The notes under the pieces: model-generated | Databases searched by the model: none | Told to the model about the DNA's origin: nothing | What the model saw: the letters and a program-made list of their open reading frames with translations, nothing else | Source of the DNA: Oscillatoria princeps RMCB-10 | Lineage (GTDB): Bacteria; Cyanobacteriota; Cyanobacteriia; Cyanobacteriales; Oscillatoriaceae | Direction: 5' to 3' | Assembly (NCBI GenBank): GCA_019359235.1 | Contig: JAHHHT010000045.1 | Coordinates: 1 to 58,876, forward strand | DNA length: 58,876 nt | Translations under genes and position numbers: made by a program | Shown here: positions 35,403-46,500 of the stretch, piece after piece | Numbering within the stretch: the stretch's first letter is position 1 | How the letters are laid out: every line of letters begins with the position of its first letter

Positions 35403-38400
35403 ATGCCATCCATGAGGAGAATTAGCCTGCTGCTCGCAGCACTTCCCTTCGCAGGAGCTATCGCCGGCACACCGGCAGTCGCCCAATCGATAGTCCCCGC
35501 TGCCGGCGACACCGGCACCGTCACCACCCAAAACGGCAACCGCACCGACATCACCGGCGGAGCTACCTCCAAGGATGGCGCGAATCTCTTCCACTCCTTC
35601 ACCCAGTTTGGCCTCAGCCAAGACCAGATTGCCAACTTTATCTCCAATCCCAAAATCCGCAATATCTTCGGCAGAGTCACCGGCGGCGACGCTTCCCTAA
35701 TTAACGGCTTAATCCAAGTCACCGGCGGCAATTCCAACCTGTTCGTGATCAACCCCGCCGGCATCATCTTTGGCCCAAATGCCAGCTTGAACGTGCCGGC
35801 ATCCTTTACCGCCACCACCGCCAGCGGTATCGGGTTTGGCTCAAATGGGTTTAACGCCTTGTTTAACGCCTTTGGCACCAATGACTACACCTCCCTCACC
35901 GGCACTCCCAGCGCCTTTTATTTCCAGATGGCGCAGCCAGGGGCGATCGTCAGCGAAGCCAACTTAGCCGTATCCCAAGGACAAAATCTCGCCTTGCTGG
36001 GGGGAACCGCTGTCAGCACCGGCACCCTGTCCGCCCCCGGTGGCCAAATCACTGTCGCCGCTGTTCGGGGCAACAGCGCCTTTCGCATCACTCAACAGGG
36101 GCATCTGCTGAGTTTGGAGGTGGGAGCCGGGATTGGGGGATTGGGGGATGGGGGGCCAAAAAAAGGGGGACTAGGGCAGCCGGCGAGCCAAACTCTAACC
36201 CCTCTCTCTTTACCGCAATTGCTCACCGGCGGGAGTGGGAGTCACGCCAGCAGCCTCACTGTTGACAGTGATGGCTCAGTGAGGCTTTTCGGTTCAGGCA
36301 TCCGGGTGGAAAACGGCGATGTCGCAGTTGTGGGAGCAGCCGGCGGCGCGAGCGTGGGAGCGAAAACCGCCACCCTGTCTGCTGCCAACAATCTGACATT
36401 ATTTTCCCCAGGCGTCGCCGGACAGCAGTTGCAGCTGTCTAGCTCAGGCGACTTGAATCTTCTGGCAAAAAATACCGTGACGCTGCTCGACAGCCCGGGG
36501 AATCCTTTTCTAGTGCGTGCCGAGGGAAATTTGCTCATTCAGGGCGACACCGGCATTCAAATCCGAACTGTGAATCCTTTACAGGCGCTACTGGAAAGCA
36601 CCGCCGACATCACTCTGCGAAGTGATGGCAACATTTCTGCAGACACTCGCTGGATTGCCGGTGGCAATGTCTCTATTCTCAACTTGTCAGGAGAGCCGGC
36701 AAGTTTTACCAGCTCTTACTACCCGGAAATCTTTGCCGGAGGAGATGTGACCTTTGGCGACTACACCGGCCCTTCCCTCAATGTCGAGGCGGGAGGTAGC
36801 ATTAAAGCTGGGAATATCACCATCAATGGGATCTCGCCAGGGATTTCCATCGAGCCGGCGCTGATTTTAACAGCCGGCACAGGGGACGTATCACCCAGCG
36901 CCACTCCAACCCCCACCCCCGCACCGCAACCCCTGGAGAGCAATTCTCCCTCACCCTTGCCGCAGCAGCCGCAAGTCCCCTCCCTCCCTGCTTCAGCCGC
37001 AGAAGGAAAAAATGCTATTTCTGCCGCAGGGAGTGCCCCCAGCAGCACCCTCGAAGTTGGCAATATCACAATAAACGCTTCAGGTCAAGGGGGGCCGGTG
37101 ATTTTGAGATCGAGCGGCAATATTCAAACCGGCTCGATTGTCTCAAAGGGTGGGGATATTTACCTGAGCAGCGCCACAGGAGGCATCAGTACCATTTCGG
37201 GCACCCTAGATGCCTCAGCCAGCAGTGGCGGTGGGTCAATCTCCCTCTCTGCCGGCAGTGATATTGCTGCCGGCGATCTCAAAGCTAGCAGTCAGAACGG
37301 TGCCGGTGGCAAGATTACTCTCTACAGCGAATCGGGTTCCATCAGTGCCGGCGATCTTAACACCGCTTCAGTCCGTAGCAGTGCCGGCGAAATTGCCCTG
37401 CACGCGCAATTTGGGGATATAGCGGCAAGCCAGCTGAATGCGAGCAGTACAAACGGAGCCGGCAGCCACATCACTGTCTATGGCACAGGAAATATTAGCG
37501 CAACAGACATTGATGCCAGTGGAATATCCGGCGGGAATATTTATCTTATCAGCCGCAAGGGGAACATAGATACCAGCACCGGCACGGTGCGGGGTGCCGG
37601 TGGGGCGATGCAACTCCACGCAGGCGGCACCCTCACCACCGGCAGTATTATCTCCAATGGCGGCAATATCAGCCTGAGGGGCAACAGTGCTATCAATACC
37701 GCAGCCGGTGTGCTGGACTCCAGTGCTCAAACTGGCACCGGCGGCAATATTACCCTTCACGCAGGGGAAGGCATTACCGCAGCAGAGATCATCAGTGCCG
37801 GCGGCAAGATCAGCCTCACCACCCCTGATACCATCGATACCAGCGCCGGCACCCTAAACTCCTCTTCCGCACAGGGAGATGGAGGCGCGATCTCCCTGAA
37901 AGCGGGGCGCAACATTACCGCAGGAGTCATTGACTCTCACTCCCAGTCTGGCAATGGAGGGAATGTCAAGATTGAGAGTTTGAACGCAGGCAGACCAGTC
38001 GCCAGCTCAGCTAATATGGTGGAATCCTCGGCAAATGGGGCAGCGGCGAAGTCAACTCCAGCCGTCTTTAACGCGCCAGAGAATATTGCTTCGAGCCCTA
38101 GCAAAAACCCCACCCCCAATCAGAATACAGCCCGACTGGGAATTCAGTCAACTCCTGCCGATTTATCTGGCATTGAAGTTGAATATATTAATGCCCAAGG
38201 TGGCAGTGCCGGCAGGGGGGGGAATGTTCAGATAACATCCTTGGGTGTTTTGCGGGCGACGGGCGTTTTCACAGATCGCAACGGAGTGGCTGCCAGCATT
38301 TCTACTGCAGGAGGAACCGGAGGGGGTGAGATTTTTCTCCAGCTGCTTCCTGGAGCCAATCAGTCTCTTTTCGCAGTCGGTGACGCCACGACAAACGGCA

Positions 38401-41400
38401 CTGCTGGCGCAATTACCGCTGGATGGATTAACTCCCCCGAGGAGATTATCTACCTGGAGGCTAACTCTTCCGCAATTCAGTTTCCTTTTAACAATACCAT
38501 TGAGCCCGGTCAGTCCTTTCAAGAGTTCGCGCAGGGCAGGATTGCCATCCCGGGCGCTTTCGGTTCTGACTTCGGCACCATACCCCCATTCCTGCCTGAA
38601 TCCCCCCCAGCGATAGCGCCGCCAGCGATTGAGACTCCTGCAATTTCCGCTGGGGTGCCGGTGCCCCCTAATATCGGCCAGACACCCCCGACAGTTCCGG
38701 AAATCCCTCCCGCTGCCGGTGAAGTTCCCCCAGCACTCCCCGAGTCGCCCCCCAGTGCCGATCAGACGGGCCAGAGCCCCCCACCACTCCCCGAGTCGCC
38801 CCCCGCTGTCGCTGAAGTCCCCCCACCAGTCCCACAGTCGCCGGTGACTGCTGGGCCCACACCTGTTCCCGCACCGGTTGCCCCACCGGCACCCGCACCG
38901 GTTGCCCCACCGGCACCCGCACCGGCACCCGTTCCCCCACCGGCACCGGCACCGGCACCCGTACCCGTTCCCCCACCGGCACCCGCACCGGCACCCGTTC
39001 CCCCACCGGCACCCGCACCGGCACCCGTTCCCCCACCGGCACCGGCACCGGCACCCGTTCCCCCACCGGCACCGGCACCGGTTCCCGCACAGGTTCCCGC
39101 ACCGGCACCGGCACCTTCCCAGCCCCCGCCACCCGGGCCGGACAATAGCGGATCTCAATTAGCACAAAATGCAAATTTTGTCAACAATAATTTAGCGCAG
39201 CGGGGACTGACAGGCAGCAGCAGTGCCGGGGAAACTGAGCAGCAGCGGCGTGACGGCATCAGAAATTGCCTGACACCAGACACGAGTCAGGAGAAAAGCG
39301 CCGGTTCCTCCCACTCAGGAGCCAGCACTTTTGGGGCGATTGAGTGCTACCAGCAGAATTTGGCGCTGGCGCGAGAACTGCGCGACCGCCCCACAGAGGT
39401 TTCCGCGCTGTACCATCTGGGGATTGCTTACTATCAAGCGGGAGAGTACGCCAAAGCGATTGAGTCCGGCGAGCAGCACTTGGCCATAGGCCGGCAGCTG
39501 GGCCACCTGCCCTCGCAGGGGCTGGCGCTTGCCAGTTTGGGAGCCACCTACGCCGCTCTGGGAAACTACGACAAAGCCATTGAATTCTACCAGCAGAGTT
39601 TGGCGATAGCGCGGGAAGTCCCAACAGCGGAGTGGGAAGGCTCTGTCTTGAGAAATTTGGGACTGGTTTACCTGGAGCGAGAAAACTACGACAGAGCCAT
39701 TGAGTACCAGCAGCAGAGTTTGCAGGGAGCTAGACAGCGCGGGGATCTCTACGGCGAGGGACAGGCGCTGGGCAATCTCGGCATCGCCTACTTTTCCCGG
39801 GGAGACTACAGCAAAGCCATTGAATACCAGCAGCAGACTTTGGCCATAGCGCTGAAGCTGGGAGATATCCGTCTTCAGGGGCGAGCGCTGGGAAATCTGG
39901 GGTGGGCGCACTACGGGCTGGGCGATTACAGCAAAGCAGCTGAGTGCCACCGGCAGCATTTGGCCATTGCGCGACAGCTGGGGAACCGTCCGGAGGAGGG
40001 GCGAGCGCTAAACAACTTGGGCGATGCGCTGTTTCAAGCCGGCAATTCTCAGGAAGCTGCAGAAACCTTACGCGCCGCTATTGAGGTGTGGGAGTCGCTC
40101 AGGAGCGGGTTGGGGAGTGACGATGCCAGCAAAGTGTCCATTTTTGAAGGCCAAGCTCTCACTTATACCAGTTTGCAAGAGGTTCTCGTCGCCCAGAATC
40201 AGGTTGAGGCGGCGCTGGAAATGGCAGAGCGAGGGAGGGCGCGGGCATTTGTGGAGCTGCTGGCTCGCCGCGCCGGCGGTCAAACCGCACAGCGTTCGGT
40301 GGCGTCTCCCACCACCCCGCCTAGCATTGAGCAAATCAAACAGATAGCCATTGCGCAAAATGCCACTCTGGTTGAATATTCGGTGATTCAGAACGCCTTT
40401 GACGTTGAGGGCAAGCGAAAAATCCGGGAATCAAAGCTTTATATTTGGGTGGTTTCGCCGGAGGGAAAAATTGCTTTTCGCGAGGTGGATTTGAAACCGC
40501 TGTGGCAGCTCGGAGGTGCCGGTGCCGGCAGGGCGGAACCGGGGCGAGAGTTGGCACTCAGTTCTTTAGAAAAGCTGGTGGCTAGCAGCCGGGATTCTAT
40601 TGGTGTGAGAGGTCGCGGTTTGAGTGTGGTGGCGAGAGAGGACGGTTCTGGCGAAACGGCGGCGGGGTTTGGCAGCTGGCGGCAATTGCGGCGGCTGCAC
40701 CAGTTGCTGGTTGAGCCGATTGCCGATTTGCTGCCGGCGAACCCAGAAGATAGGGTGATTTTTATTCCGCACGAAGCGCTGTTTTTGGTTCCGTTTCCAG
40801 CGCTGGTGGATGGGGCAGGGAAGTATTTGATTGAAAAGCACACGGTCCTGACGTCACCTGCCATTCAGGTGCTGGAGTTTACGCGGCTTTCCCGGCAGCG
40901 AAACCGGGAGTTTTGGAAGAAAAATGCGGGGGAGGTGCTGGTGGTGGGGAATCCGGCGATGCCGAGTTGGCCACCGGCACCCGGGGAGAAGCCCCAGCCC
41001 CTTCCGCCTCTGCCGGGGGCTGAGCGGGAAGCGGTAGAAATTGCTCGGCTTTTGAAGGCGCAAGCGCTCACCGGCACACTGGCGACGAAGGCGTCTGTTG
41101 TGGGGCGGATGCGGCGAGCCCGGATTGTTCATTTGGCCACTCACGGGTTGCTGGATGATGTTAGCGGTGCCGGTATTCCGGGGGCGCTGGCGCTGGCTCC
41201 CGAACCGCCGGATGGGGGGGTGCTGGGTGCCGGTGAGATTCTGTCGCTGAATTTAAATGCTGAGCTGGTGGTGCTGAGCGCTTGCGATACCGGTGTGGGG
41301 CGGATCGCCAGCGATGGGGTGATTGGGCTGTCGAGGGCTTTAATCGGTGCCGGTGCTAGCAGCGCTATTGTCTCCCTGTGGGCTGTGCCAGATGCGCCCA

Positions 41401-41549
41401 CGGCGTCTTTGATGGCGGAGTTCTACCGCCGGCTGCAGCGGGGGGATGACAGAGCCAAGGCGCTGCGGGGGGCGATGCTGGAAATCGCCCAGCTGCATCC
41501 CAATCCCAGAGACTGGGCTGCTTTCACCCTGATCGGGGAGGCGGAGTAA
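35403..41549 (+). CDS. giant TPS-haemagglutinin / TPR / CHAT protease protein
   Basis: A 2048-residue exported protein. It has a signal peptide ([19 protein letters not shown]...AVAQS) and a two-partner-secretion haemagglutinin domain (about 30-270: [33 protein letters not shown]). A long beta-helix of glycine/serine-rich repeats follows to about residue 1060, then a proline-rich [11 protein letters not shown] linker (about 1062-1242). Six or so TPR units (about 1309-1620, [21 protein letters not shown] type) lead to a C-terminal CHAT caspase-like peptidase with HLATHG (His1914) and LSACDTG (Cys1961). The catalytic pair is intact. No TpsB partner is in the window. The start could also be 35412; a TTG at 35385 is less likely. 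Confidence 0.93.
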   Translation: MPSMRRISLLLAALPFAGAIAGTPAVAQSIVPAAGDTGTVTTQNGNRTDITGGATSKDGANLFHSFTQFGLSQDQIANFISNPKIRNIFGRVTGGDASLINGLIQVTGGNSNLFVINPAGIIFGPNASLNVPASFTATTASGIGFGSNGFNALFNAFGTNDYTSLTGTPSAFYFQMAQPGAIVSEANLAVSQGQNLALLGGTAVSTGTLSAPGGQITVAAVRGNSAFRITQQGHLLSLEVGAGIGGLGDGGPKKGGLGQPASQTLTPLSLPQLLTGGSGSHASSLTVDSDGSVRLFGSGIRVENGDVAVVGAAGGASVGAKTATLSAANNLTLFSPGVAGQQLQLSSSGDLNLLAKNTVTLLDSPGNPFLVRAEGNLLIQGDTGIQIRTVNPLQALLESTADITLRSDGNISADTRWIAGGNVSILNLSGEPASFTSSYYPEIFAGGDVTFGDYTGPSLNVEAGGSIKAGNITINGISPGISIEPALILTAGTGDVSPSATPTPTPAPQPLESNSPSPLPQQPQVPSLPASAAEGKNAISAAGSAPSSTLEVGNITINASGQGGPVILRSSGNIQTGSIVSKGGDIYLSSATGGISTISGTLDASASSGGGSISLSAGSDIAAGDLKASSQNGAGGKITLYSESGSISAGDLNTASVRSSAGEIALHAQFGDIAASQLNASSTNGAGSHITVYGTGNISATDIDASGISGGNIYLISRKGNIDTSTGTVRGAGGAMQLHAGGTLTTGSIISNGGNISLRGNSAINTAAGVLDSSAQTGTGGNITLHAGEGITAAEIISAGGKISLTTPDTIDTSAGTLNSSSAQGDGGAISLKAGRNITAGVIDSHSQSGNGGNVKIESLNAGRPVASSANMVESSANGAAAKSTPAVFNAPENIASSPSKNPTPNQNTARLGIQSTPADLSGIEVEYINAQGGSAGRGGNVQITSLGVLRATGVFTDRNGVAASISTAGGTGGGEIFLQLLPGANQSLFAVGDATTNGTAGAITAGWINSPEEIIYLEANSSAIQFPFNNTIEPGQSFQEFAQGRIAIPGAFGSDFGTIPPFLPESPPAIAPPAIETPAISAGVPVPPNIGQTPPTVPEIPPAAGEVPPALPESPPSADQTGQSPPPLPESPPAVAEVPPPVPQSPVTAGPTPVPAPVAPPAPAPVAPPAPAPAPVPPPAPAPAPVPVPPPAPAPAPVPPPAPAPAPVPPPAPAPAPVPPPAPAPVPAQVPAPAPAPSQPPPPGPDNSGSQLAQNANFVNNNLAQRGLTGSSSAGETEQQRRDGIRNCLTPDTSQEKSAGSSHSGASTFGAIECYQQNLALARELRDRPTEVSALYHLGIAYYQAGEYAKAIESGEQHLAIGRQLGHLPSQGLALASLGATYAALGNYDKAIEFYQQSLAIAREVPTAEWEGSVLRNLGLVYLERENYDRAIEYQQQSLQGARQRGDLYGEGQALGNLGIAYFSRGDYSKAIEYQQQTLAIALKLGDIRLQGRALGNLGWAHYGLGDYSKAAECHRQHLAIARQLGNRPEEGRALNNLGDALFQAGNSQEAAETLRAAIEVWESLRSGLGSDDASKVSIFEGQALTYTSLQEVLVAQNQVEAALEMAERGRARAFVELLARRAGGQTAQRSVASPTTPPSIEQIKQIAIAQNATLVEYSVIQNAFDVEGKRKIRESKLYIWVVSPEGKIAFREVDLKPLWQLGGAGAGRAEPGRELALSSLEKLVASSRDSIGVRGRGLSVVAREDGSGETAAGFGSWRQLRRLHQLLVEPIADLLPANPEDRVIFIPHEALFLVPFPALVDGAGKYLIEKHTVLTSPAIQVLEFTRLSRQRNREFWKKNAGEVLVVGNPAMPSWPPAPGEKPQPLPPLPGAEREAVEIARLLKAQALTGTLATKASVVGRMRRARIVHLATHGLLDDVSGAGIPGALALAPEPPDGGVLGAGEILSLNLNAELVVLSACDTGVGRIASDGVIGLSRALIGAGASSAIVSLWAVPDAPTASLMAEFYRRLQRGDDRAKALRGAMLEIAQLHPNPRDWAAFTLIGEAE

Positions 41550-41569
41550 ACCAAGTGCACTGTACTTGG

Positions 41570-43055
41570 AAGCAAACAACTCAGGTTAAAATTAACATGG
41601 CTGAAGTGCTTACCTAGCAAAAGGTTTGTGTCAAAAATTACTCAATTTCCGTTTAAACAGTTTCAACGCCCCCCGGGGGCCGGTCAAGACGGGCTGGTCA
41701 CTTTCCCCCCACCCCGGGAGTCGCACTGAAAGTCTTCACGCGGATTAATTAAACTTCACACAGCTGAAGTGCTTATAGGGCAAACGTCGCAGTGTTGAAA
41801 ATTACTCAAAATCCGGTTAAACAGTTTGGATGCACCCCGGGGTCGGGGAGAAACGGAGGCTTCTGTTTTCCGGCTGCCGGGAGTCGCACTGAAAGTCTTC
41901 ACGCGGATTAATTAAACTTAACACAGCTGTAGTGCTTATATGGCGAACGTTGCAGTGTTGAAAATTACTCAATTTCCGGTTAAACAGTTTGGATGCACCC
42001 CGGGGTCGGGGGGAAAACGAACTCGTCTTTTTTCCGGCTGCCGGGAGTCGCACTGAAAGTCTTCACGCGGATTAATTAAACTTCACACAGCTGTAGTGCT
42101 TATAGGGTAAATGTTGTAGGGGCTAAAATTACTCAATTTCCGGTTAAACAGTTTGGATGCACCCCGGGGTCGGGGAGAAACGGAGGCTTCTGTTTTCCGG
42201 CTGCCGGGAGTCGCACTGAAAGTCTTCACGCGGATTAATTAAACTTCACACAGCTGTAGTGCTTATATGGCGAACGTTGCAGTGTTGAAAATTACTCAAT
42301 TTCCGGTTAAACAGTTTGGATGCACCCCGGGGTCGGGGAGAAACGGAGGCTTCTGTTTTCCGGCTGCCGGCGGGGCGCACTGAAAGTCTTCACGCGGATT
42401 AATTAAACTTCACACAGCTGTAGTGCTTATATGGCGAACGTTGCAGTGTTGAAAATTACTCAATTTCCGCTTGAACAGTTTCGACGCACCCCGGGGCGGG
42501 AGAAAAACGGACTCGTCTGTTTTCCGGGAGCCGGCGGGCGCACTGAAAGTCTTCACGCGGATTAATTAAAATTAACACAACTGTAGCCCTTATAGGGCAA
42601 GCCTCGCAATGCTTAAAATTACTCAATTTCCGCTTAAACAGTTTCGACACGCCCCGGGGGCGGGGGAAACGGACTCGTCCCTTTTTCGGGAGCCGGCGGG
42701 GCGCACTGAAAGTCTTCACGCGGATTAATTAAAATTAACACAACTGTAGTGCTTATAGGACAAGCGTCGTAGTGATTAAAAATCACTCAATTTCCGCTTG
42801 AACAGTTTCGATGCACCCCGGGGCGGGAGAAAAACGGACTCGTCTGTTTTCCGGGAGCCGGCGGGGCGCACTGAAAGTCTTCACGCGGATTAATTAAAAT
42901 TTACACAACTTTAGCCCTTATAGGACAAGCGTCGTAGTGTTAAAAATCAATCAATTTCCGCTTAAACAGTTTCGATTATACCCCCGGGCTGGGGAAAGAC
43001 CGGCTCGCCCCTTTCCGGGTGCCGGCGGGGCGCACTGAAAGTCTTGACGCCATTC
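41570..43055 (+). repeat. tandem array of about nine 163-165-bp units
   Basis: The word CACTGAAAGTCTTCACGCGG followed by ATTAATTAAA recurs with its ACGCGG at 41738, 41901, 42065, 42228, 42392, 42555, 42718 and 42883; a final degenerate one is at 43047. Spacings are 163-165 bp. Each unit has an AT-rich half (TTACTCAATTTCCG, AACAGTTT) and a GC-rich half (CACCCCGGGG, then GGAAAACAG-like arms) able to form a hairpin. Arm changes between units partly compensate. Units in the left half and right half form two subtypes. Small open frames inside are repeat products, not genes. Confidence 0.92.
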
Positions 43056-43113
43056 ATCTGCGTTTATCTGCGTGCCTCTGCGGTTTTAAAAACTCTAGCA
43101 CCGCAGGCGCTCG

Positions 43114-43626
43114 TCAGTGGGTTTCGGGAACTCCCACCGGCGCTTCTCGCTGAGCGGAGAATTCAAAACTCTCCCGCCGTGAGTCGAGCGTGATTTGACC
43201 TTTCAAAGTTTCTCCCTCCATTTTACCTTGAACCAGCACCGGCTCTCGTGAGGCCGCACCGGCTGTGCTGGCGGCTTCGGGGCAGAGTGCCTGGGGGGCA
43301 ACTGAACCGGCTAAGGTCAAATTTCCTTTGTCCCACCGGCCCGACAGTGCCGGTTTCTCCTCAACCTTAACCCCTGAATCAGCTTTGCGGTTTGCCGGCT
43401 GCAAGGAGCCATTTAAATAAACGCCCGATTGCAGAATCGTTAACACCAGGGCTTCAGACTTTTTGCATCCGGGCAATTGTTTTGTGTCAGTGCGATAGCG
43501 ACCGGCTATGGGGGGAGGAGCCTTAAGATTAGTCTCCCCGTAAGCGCTTACTGCCTTAAACAGAAGCGCGACCGAACCGATGGCAACGGCATATAACGTT
43601 AAGGTTTTTAGGTTGAAATGGCTCAT
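43114..43626 (-). CDS. exported or membrane-anchored protein of unknown function (170 aa)
   Basis: Unrecognised. It starts with a signal-anchor-like helix (LKTLTLYAVAIGSVALLFKA). The rest is a beta-rich hydrophilic domain (IAGRYRTDTKQLPGCKKSEAL; LSGRWDKGNLTLAGSV; LVQGKMEGETLKGQITLDSR) with the look of a small envelope beta-barrel or lipocalin-like fold and two cysteines. It is downstream of the antiporter gene on the same strand, separated by about 220 bp. Confidence 0.7.
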   Translation of the reverse strand: MSHFNLKTLTLYAVAIGSVALLFKAVSAYGETNLKAPPPIAGRYRTDTKQLPGCKKSEALVLTILQSGVYLNGSLQPANRKADSGVKVEEKPALSGRWDKGNLTLAGSVAPQALCPEAASTAGAASREPVLVQGKMEGETLKGQITLDSRRESFEFSAQREAPVGVPETH

Positions 43627-43847
43627 TTTGTAAGAAATAAGGAATAGGTGATAATGGCGGCTTGTTCCCGTTTCAATCCCGTCGCCAGGATTCAGCTGAC
43701 AGTTCCTCCCTCCGCCGCTCTAGCAGTTCTAAATGATTTGTGAAATCCTCTCTCTTCCCTTGGCGAACAGGCGCGTCTGTGGCGGGGTATAAAAAAAATT
43801 TCACACCTCAATTAGAACTGTCAAAACATCTTCCGGCAACCTGGACA

Positions 43848-46070
43848 TTATTTGCGGGCTGCCGCCTTCTGTGCGAGGACGGAGGCGAGGTGAGGGGTAA
43901 ATTGGGAGTGCCGGCGGCAAATCAGCAGGGAGGAGTGGCACTCAATGGCCAGCTCATCGGTGTACCGGCCCAGGGTTTGGCGCTCTATCCCCCAAGCGCG
44001 ACTGGTGCCGGCAAGGGTGAGATCGGCGGATTGGGATGCTTCCACCACAGCTTGGATTGGCTCTGCGGCTTCCAGGACTGGAAATTCCATGCGCTCGCGC
44101 ACAGCAGCTGGCAATTGCTGCGTGAGAGCGCGAAACTCGTTGCTGAATTCGCTGGCCGACTGGCCAGGGGCGGCAGCCCGCAAAACCGCCAGCCGCCTGT
44201 TACTGTCGTTAACCAGAAGTCTCAGCGCTAGTTCCAGCGCCAGATCGTCGTGGATATTGGCGGAGTAGGGCACAAGCAAAGAGTCCAAGCGCTCCCGCCC
44301 CCGGTCCACAAAGACAGCGACATCTGCGGGGGCTGTGGTGAGAATTTGACCGACTCGCCCCCCCAAACGGTTGTTGCTGAAGGCGGGGCGGTGCCATCCC
44401 AGCAGAATTAAATCCGCCCGGTCCAGTTGGGCAATTTGTGCGGTTTCCCGCGCCACATCACTGCAGATGCGGACAATGGAACGCACGCCGGCGCGAGTTT
44501 CAGGCGGTTCCAGGCTTTGAGTTAACTCTTCGAGGCGCTCCCGGCGCTCTTGGATTAACCGCTCTGCCTCCAGTGGGGTGCTTTCAAAGAGATAGTCTTC
44601 TTGCAGCTCAATCAAGCTCAGCAGGTCAACCGCTGCCGGTTGGGAGGCCGTGCCGGCAATGGCCACCGCCAGCTGCAGCAGCCCTTTCTGGGTGCTGGGA
44701 TTGGCCACGGGCACCAGAATCCGGTAAGCGGGCATCTCCCGCTCCTGGGGAGCGGGCGCGGAACTGGCGAGGGGCTCTGACGGGGGCACCGGCACTACAG
44801 TATCCAGCCGGATCAGATGTTTCGGATAAGTCCACTCTAGCAGGGGGGAAGTCATAAAGGTAGTCACCAGCGCCATAATCACCAGCATGGTGAACAGCAG
44901 GGGCGAGATGACGCCCAGGGACAGGCCAATATTGAGGACAATCAGTTCTGTCAGCCCGCGAGTGTTCATCAGCCAGCCGAGGGCGGAGGCTTCCCGGTTC
45001 TCAATGCCGCAGACTCTAGCAGCGAAGTAGGTGCCCACGTACTTGCCGGCGATGGCTACGATCAGGACAGAGGCGCACAGCAGCCACAATTCTGGCCGGT
45101 TGAGCAAGCCAATTTCCGTGCGCAAACCGCTGTAGGCAAAAAACACCGGCAGCAGGAAGATGAGAACAAAGTCTTCTGTTTTCTGGGCGATTTCCCGCAC
45201 CAAACCGGGGTTTTTGGGCATTGCCGCCCCCAGCAGGAAGGCACCAAAGATCAGGTGGATGCCGATCAATTCAGTGATTAGGGCGGAAACCACTACGCCC
45301 ATGTAAATCCACGCCAGCAGCAGCTGGGATAGCCTGCCGGTGCGGTTGTAGTGGACGGAAAGCCGGTTCAGCAGCCAGCGCCCTGCTGTCAGCATGAAGG
45401 CAATGTAGAGCAAGGATTCCACAATCGTGGGCAGCGCGCCGGCCATGCTGTTGGTGCGAGTGACGGCAATCGCCACGGCTAGCAAGCACCACGCTGTCAC
45501 GTCGTCCACCGCCGCACAGGTGAGCGCCAGCGTCCCCAAGCGCGTCCCCTGGAGGTTGTTCTCGGTAATAATTCTGGCCAGCACCGGAAAAGCGGTAATC
45601 GACATCGCCGCGCCCAGAAACATGGCGAAGGCGGTGAACGACACGCTGGAATTGGAAACCAGCGGGTAAAGGAGCAGCGCTAGCATGCTTCCCAGGGAAA
45701 AGGGCACCAAAATACTGACGTGGGAAGTCAAAATTGCTATATCCAAGTTGCCTTTGAGGTATTTTGGGTCTAGCTCTAGGCCAATCAGAAACATGAAAAA
45801 GATTAGCCCCACCTGGGACAGTACGTTCAAAAACGGAACAGTCTCCGCTGGGAACAGGAATGCTGACAAATCTGGGGCAATCCAGCCCAGCAGGGACGGG
45901 CCCAGCATGATGCCGGCTACGATTTCCCCGATTACCAGGGGTTGCTTGAGCCAGCGGAATCCCAGACCCATTAGCCGGGAGAGTCCGATGACAGCCAGAA
46001 CTTCTATGAGAACTAGAACGACGGCGTGCATAATTTCCTCAATGGGGATTTGACGGGGCGGTGGCGTCAT
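43848..46070 (-). CDS. cation/proton antiporter (CPA2 type) with C-terminal universal stress domain
   Basis: A 740-residue protein. Residues about 15-410 form a 12-13-helix Na+/H+ or K+/H+ antiporter domain (QPLVIGEIVAGIMLGPSLLG, FLIGLELDPKYLKG, TCAAVDDVTAWCLLAV with the ion-binding aspartates, NTRGLTELIVLNIGLSLG). A cytosolic UspA-like domain follows (YRILVPVANPSTQKGLLQLA; ADLILLGWHRP), typical of cyanobacterial NhaS/KefB-like proteins. The start at 46070 (MTPPPRQ) has GAGGAG eight bases upstream and is preferred to 46115. Ion preference cannot be told from sequence. Confidence 0.94.
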   Translation of the reverse strand: MTPPPRQIPIEEIMHAVVLVLIEVLAVIGLSRLMGLGFRWLKQPLVIGEIVAGIMLGPSLLGWIAPDLSAFLFPAETVPFLNVLSQVGLIFFMFLIGLELDPKYLKGNLDIAILTSHVSILVPFSLGSMLALLLYPLVSNSSVSFTAFAMFLGAAMSITAFPVLARIITENNLQGTRLGTLALTCAAVDDVTAWCLLAVAIAVTRTNSMAGALPTIVESLLYIAFMLTAGRWLLNRLSVHYNRTGRLSQLLLAWIYMGVVVSALITELIGIHLIFGAFLLGAAMPKNPGLVREIAQKTEDFVLIFLLPVFFAYSGLRTEIGLLNRPELWLLCASVLIVAIAGKYVGTYFAARVCGIENREASALGWLMNTRGLTELIVLNIGLSLGVISPLLFTMLVIMALVTTFMTSPLLEWTYPKHLIRLDTVVPVPPSEPLASSAPAPQEREMPAYRILVPVANPSTQKGLLQLAVAIAGTASQPAAVDLLSLIELQEDYLFESTPLEAERLIQERRERLEELTQSLEPPETRAGVRSIVRICSDVARETAQIAQLDRADLILLGWHRPAFSNNRLGGRVGQILTTAPADVAVFVDRGRERLDSLLVPYSANIHDDLALELALRLLVNDSNRRLAVLRAAAPGQSASEFSNEFRALTQQLPAAVRERMEFPVLEAAEPIQAVVEASQSADLTLAGTSRAWGIERQTLGRYTDELAIECHSSLLICRRHSQFTPHLASVLAQKAAARK

Positions 46071-46129
46071 GTTCTGCACTCCTCTGCCCAAAAGCCAGAG
46101 TCTCGCCTCGAACACTCGCTAGAATTAAG

Positions 46130-46450
46130 TTAGCCCAGTGCTGCGGCAGCTCTCCACCGAACGCTGGACTTTGGTGAAAATCTGAGTCCTTTGTGAAGAG
46201 AGCCAGCCTGAGTTGGTGGAGAACTGCGTTCCAGGGGTTGTGTGGCGCATTTGAATGCTTGCCAGTTTAACGCATCTGCAGTAACGATTAAACCGGCATC
46301 TTCGGTTAAGCCGGTGTCGCTGACAAGACTAGCCCCAATAACACTGGCACTGGCGGCGTTACCCACAGAAATAGGAGTTACAGGTCGGGCGCAGTTCCTG
46401 GCTTTAGAGCGATAAAAACTGAGCTTTTTTTCAGCGTTTTGTTCAGTCAT
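46130..46450 (-). CDS. possible small protein upstream of the antiporter gene
   Basis: Unrecognised. From ATG 46450 (MTEQNAEKKLSFYRSKARNC) the frame codes for 106 residues with a fairly natural first two-thirds, but a C-terminus rich in R, S and P. ACAGGA directly before the start is a weak ribosome-binding site. It would be divergent from the kinase gene and lies 60 bp before the antiporter start. Coding status is uncertain. Confidence 0.35.
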   Translation of the reverse strand: MTEQNAEKKLSFYRSKARNCARPVTPISVGNAASASVIGASLVSDTGLTEDAGLIVTADALNWQAFKCATQPLERSSPPTQAGSLHKGLRFSPKSSVRWRAAAALG

Positions 46451-46500
46451 GTCCTGTTTTTTAGCGCTTAGAGGCGTTGCAACTGGCGGGAGATAAGTGG

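Noticed and set aside
38163-39158. 331-codon minus-strand frame rich in Arg, Cys and Gly
   Set aside because: Antisense shadow of the proline-rich repeat in the CHAT giant; its repeats mirror that DNA and it has no independent features.
41817-42053. Small minus-strand frames inside the tandem array (also 42456-42719)
   Set aside because: They arise from the repeat unit and are broken in other units by length changes; no start signals.
41570-43055. CRISPR array
   Set aside because: Units are 163-165 bp and similar throughout; there are no short direct repeats with unique spacers and no cas genes.
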